A stretch of DNA of 64,000 bases from the NCBI RefSeq assembly GCF_021502655.1, contig NZ_JAKFFT010000007.1, forward strand, positions 434,001-498,000, given 5' to 3'. Shown piece by piece: positions 50,772 to 56,923 of this stretch (positions are counted from its first letter, which is position 1; the number at the start of each line of letters is the position of its first letter). Both the position numbers and the translations under genes were made by a program. The DNA comes from Dyadobacter sp. CY347 (GTDB lineage: Bacteria; Bacteroidota; Bacteroidia; Cytophagales; Spirosomataceae). The notes under the pieces were generated by a model. The model was not told the DNA's origin, ran no database searches, and saw nothing but the letters and a program-made list of their open reading frames with translations.

Positions 50772-51275
50772 CTAATTCATATAGGAGGATTTGATCGTCT
50801 TCATTGGTAGCAGCATTTTGCCAGTGCCGGAAAGCAGGATAAATCCGTATCGCTTATAAAAACTTTTTGATTGATCGTCAATCGGATCTACAACCAAGGC
50901 CAGTGAACCAACTGATTCACAGGTTTCAATACTTCTTCTAAGTGCATTCATCAACAAAGCTTCACCATAGCCCTGACCCTTGATACTATTGTCGCAAGCT
51001 AATCTTCCTAATAAAATCGTCGGCAGCGTTTGGTAAGATGGAGGCAGCTTTTTTGCTAACTCTACGGGGAGCATTTCTTTGTTTACTGAGCTTGCTGATA
51101 GTGTATAAAAGCCTTTAACCACATTGTTATCATCAATCAGAACAAAACACGCAGACAAATCCCTATTTACATCTTGCTTTGCTTGCGTTTTTAGATAATT
51201 ATCGAGAAGCGGATTTCCACTGTTAAAATCTTTCTTTATATGCTCATTCAGCAACCTGGTGATCAGATATCTCAT
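50772..51275 (-). CDS. GNAT acetyltransferase toxin (TacT-like)
   Basis: A 167-residue GCN5-type acetyltransferase. The acetyl-CoA loop is KGQGYGEALLMNALRRS, and the chain opens with RYLITRLLNEHIKKDF followed by NPLLDNYLKTQAKQD, as in the toxins that acetylate the amino group of aminoacyl-tRNA. It overlaps the end of a DUF1778 gene by 32 bases, which is the standard pairing for TacA/TacT. The ATG two codons upstream (51281) is an alternative start. The toxic role is inferred from the family and pairing; no target can be read from the sequence. Confidence 0.85.
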   Translation of the reverse strand: MRYLITRLLNEHIKKDFNSGNPLLDNYLKTQAKQDVNRDLSACFVLIDDNNVVKGFYTLSASSVNKEMLPVELAKKLPPSYQTLPTILLGRLACDNSIKGQGYGEALLMNALRRSIETCESVGSLALVVDPIDDQSKSFYKRYGFILLSGTGKMLLPMKTIKSSYMN

Positions 51276-51552
51276 TATCATTTATGAATTTTTGATAATT
51301 CTGCATCGCTTTTATCAGGTTTGCATTGGGCGCCGGAGGATTCAGTATGGCATTGACAAAAATCTTCTTATCCTCAATAGTTCGAAGAATTTGGTTGTTT
51401 TCCATAATGATTTTGTTCGCTTCTGTCTTTACACAAAATACGATAAACTCAGACAAGCTTTTAAACCCGCTTAATTCAGAAGCGTATTTGATCAATTCCT
51501 TATGTTCTTTACTAATTCGCACATCAATTCGATCTTTAATGGGAGTTTTCAT
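51244..51552 (-). CDS. DUF1778 (TacA-like) antitoxin
   Basis: The 102-residue protein begins MKTPIKDRIDVRISKEHKEL, a ribbon-helix-helix DNA-binding strand and helix, followed by SGFKSLSEFIVFCVKTEANKI, the second helix of the same fold. From about residue 60 it has a helical tail that would wrap the toxin (FVNAILNPPAPNANLIKAMQ). The acetyl-transfer toxin gene follows and overlaps it. Antitoxins of this type repress their own operon; a TGTACG repeat lies upstream. Identification is good. Confidence 0.87.
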   Translation of the reverse strand: MKTPIKDRIDVRISKEHKELIKYASELSGFKSLSEFIVFCVKTEANKIIMENNQILRTIEDKKIFVNAILNPPAPNANLIKAMQNYQKFINDNEISDHQVAE

Positions 51553-51583
51553 TTCGTGAGGTCATTGAGTATAGTGCTGTAAA

Positions 51584-51604
51584 TGTACGGGAATTGTACG
51601 TACA
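51584..51604. promoter_or_regulatory. TGTACG repeats, antitoxin operator candidate
   Basis: TGTACG occurs at 51584-51589 and 51595-51600, an 11-base period, and the second lies in the perfect palindrome TGTACGTACA (51595-51604). Spacing by one helical turn fits ribbon-helix-helix proteins. It is 31 bases upstream of the antitoxin start. Confidence 0.5.
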
Positions 51605-51693
51605 CATGCAAGTGTTATTGCCATAATCTAAATCTCTGGATTAGCGAAAAGATACTTTTTTGCTTTTTCCATCAAACCCAGTAAGTTTACGGC

Positions 51694-51835
51694 GTCCAAG
51701 TTTTCCCAGGCAATGTTGTTGGCAAATCAGTTTGTCGGCATTATTTTGCTTCGATACCGTATTGCACCATACATAAAGTACGGTGTCGTAACTACCGTAA
51801 TGGTTTGAACACCATTAACCTGGGAAGGTTTGGAC
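51694..51835 (+). ncRNA. Candidate four-stem structured RNA or MITE
   Basis: A 142-base element folds into a cloverleaf-like shape. The ends GTCCAAGTTTTCCCAGG (51694-51710) and CCTGGGAAGGTTTGGAC (51819-51835) pair over all 17 positions if three G-U pairs are allowed. Inside are a 10-bp hairpin at 51717-51740 with loop TCAG and three G-U pairs, a 10-bp stem at 51752-51761 with 51779-51788 (one G-U), and a perfect 7-bp stem at 51798-51804 with 51811-51817. The wobble pairs work only for an RNA of the plus strand. ACGGC occurs directly on the left and one base off on the right, which could instead be a target-site duplication of a small transposable element. It matches no family that I recognise. 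Confidence 0.4.
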
Positions 51836-51934
51836 AACGGCAAGTGCGGCACCGTGTTTTGCTTCACAAAATGTCCAAATTATCCAAAAATGCACACATC
51901 AAAAGGTCAAGAATCCCGCCAAAGCGCAGCCTAG

Positions 51935-52132
51935 GAGCTGCTAAGTAACTATCTAAACCAAGATGTCGACCTGATTGAAATTGAACGGATGCACAACGAA
52001 ATGCTCCGTCATTATCTCCGACCTACCGATGAATGGAACCTTAGTCGTAAGTATGCGCTGCTTGCGTTGGATACGAGTGAGGTGATTACGCGATTGTTGA
52101 AGGAGATTGGGGATTATGGTAAGCGAAGTTGA
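51935..52132 (+). pseudogene. Remnant of an unknown coding sequence
   Basis: After a TAG at 51932 an open frame runs for 65 codons to TGA. It has coding-like composition (DLIEIERMHNEMLRHYLRP and then LLALDTSEVITRLLKEIGDYG) but no start before the ATG at 51989, no promoter and no recognisable family. It looks like the 3' part of a decayed gene. The rest of the 642-base gap between the two toxin-antitoxin pairs holds the structured element upstream and a terminator downstream. Confidence 0.3.
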
Positions 52133-52133
52133 A

Positions 52134-52171
52134 TTAAAAAAGCCGTCGTCAACTTATCTGGCAACGGCTTC
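52134..52171 (-). terminator. Terminator of the vapBC-like unit
   Basis: AAGCCGT at 52140-52146 pairs with ACGGCTT at 52164-52170 around a 17-base loop. Read on the minus strand a run of six T follows. Confidence 0.65.
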
Positions 52172-52194
52172 TTTACAATTTTTCAAATTTTTAA

Positions 52195-52587
52195 TTACAC
52201 GGCAATCAATGTCAAGGGATCGATGCGTTCGAAATGCTTCCTATTTAATGTAGCGAGAGGCATTTCGTTGGCAACGGCACTTGCTGCAATCAGTAAGTCG
52301 GCTAAGGCAATTTGCTTGCTTTTTTTCTTCAATTCAATATTAATGTGAACAGCCGTGTCGATACAATCCTCATCAAGTGAAATGATTTCAATTTGTCTGA
52401 AAACATTATCCCAAAATGCCGTTTGACTCGCATTCGCTCCTGAATAAATCTCATACTTTGTTATCGCCGAGATTGTAAAAGCGTAACCTTCCCTAACTAA
52501 TTTGATCCAAATTGAATTGCTCTTATCTGTTTTGCGATAAAAATCTATGAGAATAGAAGTATCAACCATCACAATTTTTTCCGCCAT
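52195..52587 (-). CDS. PIN-domain toxin, VapC family
   Basis: This 130-residue PIN-domain ribonuclease has three of the expected acidic metal ligands: Asp9 in MVDTSILIDF, Glu46 in ITKYEIYSG and Asp97 in IALADLLIAAS. The fourth position, in the closing TLNRKHFERI segment, has no acid at the usual place. VapC toxins cut tRNA or rRNA when not bound by antitoxin. Its start overlaps the end of the upstream small gene by 19 bases, as in most vapBC operons. Toxicity in this strain is an inference. Confidence 0.87.
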   Translation of the reverse strand: MAEKIVMVDTSILIDFYRKTDKSNSIWIKLVREGYAFTISAITKYEIYSGANASQTAFWDNVFRQIEIISLDEDCIDTAVHINIELKKKSKQIALADLLIAASAVANEMPLATLNRKHFERIDPLTLIAV

Positions 52588-52796
52588 TGGTTGATTGCTT
52601 TTCTGTTATTTTCAATGGTTTTGATTTCTTCTTCGGTTGCGGTAGGGCCGTTCAAAAGAAGCGACTCCAAGTTGTTTTGAGACTTTTCTTTTCCTTCTTT
52701 CTCAATTTCAGCTTTGAGCTGCTTCAGCTGCCTCGCAGGCAATGTTTTCACTGCTCTTAATAGCTGGTCGAACGATATATCCACTTGTACTTGCAT
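52569..52796 (-). CDS. VapB-like antitoxin
   Basis: A 75-residue protein with N-terminal helix VDISFDQLLRAVKTLPARQL, a Lys- and Glu-rich middle and a C-terminal tail TEEEIKTIENNRKAINQWRK that could embrace the toxin. It lacks the clear AbrB or ribbon-helix-helix motif but fits a common Bacteroidota small antitoxin paired with PIN toxins. Overlap with the PIN gene supports the role. It starts 41 bases downstream of the M24 peptidase gene on the same strand. Confidence 0.7.
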   Translation of the reverse strand: MQVQVDISFDQLLRAVKTLPARQLKQLKAEIEKEGKEKSQNNLESLLLNGPTATEEEIKTIENNRKAINQWRKKL

Positions 52797-52837
52797 AAAT
52801 CAAATTTAATGAATTTCTGCTAAAATGAAATTCCCCA

Positions 52838-54223
52838 TCACCCGCGCAACGCCTCAATCCCCCCAACATCCTTCACCAATTCCTTCCCCAACACCCGATT
52901 CCCGTCCTCCGTAATCACCAAATTATCCTCTACCCTTATCCCCGTAAAATCCCTGAACTGCTCCAATTTCCCATAATCAATAAACTGCGAAAGCTTGTTT
53001 TCAGCCTTCCAGCGATCAATTAAAGTTGGAATAAAGTAAAGTCCAGGCTCGACGGTTAGCACGAAGCCGGGTTCGAGAGCGCGGCCTAGGCGGAGGGATT
53101 TCCAGCCGAAGGTGGTGCTTTTGATGAGGTCTTCGGTGTAGCCTACGTATTGTTCGCCGAGGTTTTCCATGTCGTGGACGTCCAGGCCCATCATGTGGCC
53201 GAGGCCGCATTGGAAGAAGAGGGTGTGGACGTCGTTTGCGAGTGCTTCGTGTGGATCGCCTTTGATGATGCCTACGGATCTTAGGCCTTCGAGTAACTTC
53301 GTGGATGCTAATGCGTGGATGTCTTTGAACAAAACGCCTGGCTTGCAGGCTTCAATCGCCGAGACTTGCGCATTGAGCACGATTTCATACATTTCTTTTT
53401 GAATGCTGCTGAATTGCTTGCCGGCTGGGATCGTGCGGGTGAGGTCGCCGCAGTAATGCATGGCGGTTTCTGCTCCTGCGTCGCATAATGCCATTTGGCC
53501 GTCCCGGATGACGCGGTCTCGGGCGTGGGTGTGCAATGTTTCTCCGTTGACGGTCAGGATGATAGGGTAGGAAATGTCGCCGCCTTGGGCGATGGCTATG
53601 CTTTGTAATTTCCCTGCTATTGCCTTTTCCGTCATGCCTGGCCGGGTTGTGCGTATGAAATCCAGATGCATGTCAATGGACGTGTTGACGGCCTTTTCAA
53701 TCTCTGTGATTTCTTCTTCGGTTTTATAGGAACGCATAGAAACGACGGCCTTGATCAGCTTCACCGAAGCACGTTGCGACGCTTCAGATGGTGAAACTTG
53801 CAGCCATTCCTGCAACTGCAATGTATGCTCAGCGCGGTAAGGAGGCAAAAAATGCACTTCTTGTTTCTTGCTTTGTATGTCCCGCAAATATCCAGCGAGC
53901 GCCGAAAGCGATTTTACTTGCGTAACGCCCACTTTGGCAGCTTTTTCAACAAGCGGCTCCTGGTAACCCGTCCAGACAATGTCGTCAATCGTCAGTTCAT
54001 CGGCAAAGATGATTTCCTGATCGTTATCAATGTCTATAACGGCATGAATTGAAGCCATATCCAAACCGAAATAGTACAGAAAAGTGCTGTCTTGACGAAA
54101 TGGATAAACATTATCCCGATAATTCATCCCCGACTCCTCATTGCCGAGAAAGAGAATAAGCCCGCTTCCAACTTTCTGTTTTAATGTCCGGCGGCGTTGT
54201 TTGTAAGTTTCTTTTGAGAACAT
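52838..54223 (-). CDS. M24 family Xaa-Pro aminopeptidase
   Basis: The 461-residue cytosolic enzyme has an N-terminal creatinase-like domain starting MFSKETYKQRRRTLKQKVGSG and a C-terminal pita-bread domain with the dinuclear metal ligands: Asp in LCDAGAETAMHYCGDLTRT (two acids), His in CGLGHMMGLDVHDM, and Glu in LTVEPGLYFI and RVEDNLVIT. This is the set of aminopeptidase P, which removes residues before proline. That would suit collagen- or hydroxyproline-rich peptides such as those fed to the nearby operon. It may extend the transcript into the vapBC-like pair. Confidence 0.93.
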   Translation of the reverse strand: MFSKETYKQRRRTLKQKVGSGLILFLGNEESGMNYRDNVYPFRQDSTFLYYFGLDMASIHAVIDIDNDQEIIFADELTIDDIVWTGYQEPLVEKAAKVGVTQVKSLSALAGYLRDIQSKKQEVHFLPPYRAEHTLQLQEWLQVSPSEASQRASVKLIKAVVSMRSYKTEEEITEIEKAVNTSIDMHLDFIRTTRPGMTEKAIAGKLQSIAIAQGGDISYPIILTVNGETLHTHARDRVIRDGQMALCDAGAETAMHYCGDLTRTIPAGKQFSSIQKEMYEIVLNAQVSAIEACKPGVLFKDIHALASTKLLEGLRSVGIIKGDPHEALANDVHTLFFQCGLGHMMGLDVHDMENLGEQYVGYTEDLIKSTTFGWKSLRLGRALEPGFVLTVEPGLYFIPTLIDRWKAENKLSQFIDYGKLEQFRDFTGIRVEDNLVITEDGNRVLGKELVKDVGGIEALRG

Positions 54224-54324
54224 AATTTTTTGAGTGCTAAAAATTCAATGTAAATGTCGGGTTGTCAGATTAGAATAAAATCGCTTAGTTTGGCTTCAAT
54301 TTAACACACTATAATTTTTGCATC

Positions 54325-55146
54325 ATGAAAACAGTACAAGTGACTCTGCTTAATCAACATCGTTTTCTTGACGAGGCTGGTGATGCCGCTTTTTACGGTA
54401 AAGGTAACACTCCAATTGTCGGGAACGATGGCGTTTCAAAATGCTTCATCCTCGGAATGTTAAAGATCAACGAACCGCTCAATATAATTAGGAAAAAAAT
54501 AATTGATTTACAGATTCAAGTGGGCAATGACTCTTACTTTACATGCATTCCTAGCATTCAGAAAAGAATCAACACGAAGAATTTTTATTTTCACGCGAAA
54601 GACGACATACCAGAAGTCAGAAAACTAGCATTTGATTTTATAAAGAGCGTAGATTGCAGTTTTGAAGCAATTGTGGCCAGGAAGATATATAGTGTTTATC
54701 AAAACAAACACAATGGTAAGGAAGCAGAATTCTATGCCGACTTATTGTCTCATTTACTTAAAAACAAACTGAACAAGTACGAAAATCTTGTCCTTAACAT
54801 TGCACACCGATCACAATGCACCACGCATGTCAATTTGCAGAAAGGACTAGATAAATCAATTGAACGATCAAAAACAAAATCTCCTGACAAATCAAGTGAT
54901 TGCCGGGTTGTTTTCAATGTGCAGCATCCTACAACGGAACCGCTACTCAACATTGCAGATTACTTCTGCTGGGCTGTTCAGCGTGTTTTCGAAAAAGGCG
55001 AGACACGCTATTACGACTACATTAGCGACCAAATTGGCTTAGTAATAGACTTGTATGATTTTGAAAAGTACCGGCTTGATGACGGCAAGGCAGGAAATTA
55101 CTATGGTCGGAAAAATAAACTCACGAAACTGAATTTCATCCCATAA
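54325..55146 (+). CDS. DUF3800 domain protein
   Basis: The 273-residue protein carries the DUF3800 mark near its start, RFLDEAGDAAF, where Asp16, Glu17 and Asp20 would be metal ligands of an RNase H-like fold, and ends with HPTTEPLLNIADYFCWAVQR, the second acidic block of the family. Such proteins occur in genomic islands and defence neighbourhoods, but no biochemical role is established. AT-content here is higher than in the flanking peptidase genes. No partner gene is adjacent, and the gene is transcribed towards susD. Confidence 0.82.
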   Translation: MKTVQVTLLNQHRFLDEAGDAAFYGKGNTPIVGNDGVSKCFILGMLKINEPLNIIRKKIIDLQIQVGNDSYFTCIPSIQKRINTKNFYFHAKDDIPEVRKLAFDFIKSVDCSFEAIVARKIYSVYQNKHNGKEAEFYADLLSHLLKNKLNKYENLVLNIAHRSQCTTHVNLQKGLDKSIERSKTKSPDKSSDCRVVFNVQHPTTEPLLNIADYFCWAVQRVFEKGETRYYDYISDQIGLVIDLYDFEKYRLDDGKAGNYYGRKNKLTKLNFIP

Positions 55147-55249
55147 AAAAAGCCCGTAAGTGCACTAAGAAGGATACCCTTCAACGGCGTGGAGCCGACC
55201 TTCATGCATAACAGGCTGATACAAAGATGGAAATATAATTACAGAATAC

Positions 55250-55286
55250 AAAAAAATCCTGCTCACCAACATTGCCGGGAGCAGGA
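55250..55286 (-). terminator. Terminator of the second susCD unit
   Basis: TCCTGCTC at 55257-55264 pairs with GAGCAGGA at 55279-55286; on the minus strand a T-rich run follows. Confidence 0.75.
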
Positions 55287-55316
55287 GCTTATTACCTAAC
55301 CTTATGAAAGACGTTC

Positions 55317-56900
55317 TTAATAACCTGGGTTTTGTTTCAGGTTTGTGTTTTTGTCCAGTTCCGTTTGCGGGATCGGGAACAAGGCACGTTGCTGGGCTTG
55401 CGGGCGGTGGTTGAACCATTTTTTGGTTTCGTATACACCAAACCGTATCAAATCCTGGCGGCGGTGTGCTTCCGCTGCGAATTCCCAGCCCAGTTCGTCC
55501 AGGAAGCGTCCGAATTTAATGTCTTCCCCGCCTTGGCGCTCAGTGATTGTGCCGTTGGTTGCCTGGTAACCGTAGTTATATCGACTGCCTTTTGCGAGGT
55601 CTGCTGCCGTTACAGTTGCTTTTGCAGGATTGGTTTTGAATGCGCGTTTGCGGACTTCCGTGACGATGGTCGCTGCGTCGGCGGCTTTGCCGGTGCGGAG
55701 AAGTGCTTCTGCTTTGATCATCATGACGTCAGCGTATCGGAGCAATGGGAAGTCGTTGTCCAAACTGCCGGTTGCGTTAGGTTTGATTTTGTATTTTCCA
55801 ATGCGGTAACCGTCGGTTGACGCTGTTTTATCGATGCCCGGGACGGTTTTGGAATAAGTGATGACCACTGCGCCGGTTGTGGCGTTTTTCTGTGGGCCCA
55901 TGATCCAGGTGTCGGCCAGGCGGCTGTCTTCGGCGTCGTAGGTGTCGATAAATTGTGGCACGGCGCAGTTCCCGCCCCATGGACCGGCGTTCATCGGATA
56001 AACGGTGCGGCTCAATGGATCGAGTGTTTTCATATGGATCTGGTTGCCGGTTCCGTAAATTTCATCGTAAGGGATCGCGAAAATGATCTCTTTGGAATTG
56101 AAATTGGTCCAAGTGAAAACATCGGAATAATTGGCATCCAGCACATATTTGCCGCTTTTGATCACATCATCTGCTTGCTGAATGGCTTTTTCCCATTCCG
56201 GCGTGCCCGTGTAAACTTGCGCGTTCAAATATATTTTTGCCAAAAGCGCTTTCGCACCCCACTTGTTCAGCTGTCCGTAAGTTGTGGACGCGTTTTCGCT
56301 GAGGTTCGGCATGACTTCCAGCAATTCTTTTACCACAAAATCATACACTTCTTTGCGCGTGTTCTGTTTTGGTAAATTAATGTCCTTGAAATCCGTCACA
56401 ATAGGCACATTGCCGTGATTATCCAGCAAAAGATAGTAAGCCAATGCACGCACTGCTCTCAACTCGGCTTCCACTTCCACTTTGCCCGTTGTCAAAGGAA
56501 TTTCACCTTCTGCAATCTGAGATAAAACCCTGTTTGCCGTGGTAATGCTGCGGAATGAGCTTTGCCATGCATTTTCGGGTTGCCATTGCAGGGAAGTCCA
56601 GGTGTGCTGGTGCATCCGGCGATAGGTTCCGCCATCGTCCCAGCCATTCGGGCGAACGGGCGTAACGATTGCGTCGGCTGCTTCTTCTTGTAAGTCAAAA
56701 TAGCCCTGCCAGCCTAACATTAATGCGCGAAGAGATGAATAAACGGGCGCTACGATCGCAGGAAGGTCCTTGGCTGTTGGCTGGTAAGTGCTCGCCAAAA
56801 CTTCCGAATAAACCTGTTCTTCCAGGTCAGTGCAGGAGTAGAGCGTGGCCGCACCCATCATGGATGCGAGGACGATATGTATTTTACTTTTATTAATCAT
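55317..56900 (-). CDS. RagB/SusD family outer-membrane lipoprotein
   Basis: A 527-residue SusD homologue with a lipoprotein signal and Cys23 in TLYSCTDLEE. The conserved SusD helix reads EAELRAVRALAYYLLLDNHG, the Trp-Lys-rich substrate face lies around 80-110, and the C-terminus has ELGWEFAAEAHRRQDLIRFG and ALFPIPQTELDKN before LKQNPGY. It is the lid of the SusC encoded 23 bases upstream. Sequence is clearly different from the first SusD of the window, so a separate substrate is likely. Confidence 0.95.
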   Translation of the reverse strand: MINKSKIHIVLASMMGAATLYSCTDLEEQVYSEVLASTYQPTAKDLPAIVAPVYSSLRALMLGWQGYFDLQEEAADAIVTPVRPNGWDDGGTYRRMHQHTWTSLQWQPENAWQSSFRSITTANRVLSQIAEGEIPLTTGKVEVEAELRAVRALAYYLLLDNHGNVPIVTDFKDINLPKQNTRKEVYDFVVKELLEVMPNLSENASTTYGQLNKWGAKALLAKIYLNAQVYTGTPEWEKAIQQADDVIKSGKYVLDANYSDVFTWTNFNSKEIIFAIPYDEIYGTGNQIHMKTLDPLSRTVYPMNAGPWGGNCAVPQFIDTYDAEDSRLADTWIMGPQKNATTGAVVITYSKTVPGIDKTASTDGYRIGKYKIKPNATGSLDNDFPLLRYADVMMIKAEALLRTGKAADAATIVTEVRKRAFKTNPAKATVTAADLAKGSRYNYGYQATNGTITERQGGEDIKFGRFLDELGWEFAAEAHRRQDLIRFGVYETKKWFNHRPQAQQRALFPIPQTELDKNTNLKQNPGY

Positions 56901-56923
56901 TGTTTCAAAAAGTTTGCTGTGGA

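Noticed and set aside
51694..51835. Structured element as a tRNA or retron msr-msd
   Set aside because: It is far longer than a tRNA, has no anticodon or T-loop features, and no reverse transcriptase gene is nearby.
55332..55820. Plus-strand open frame of 162 codons in the second susD
   Set aside because: It is antisense to an unmistakable SusD gene and Cys- and Phe-rich in a way typical of a shadow frame.
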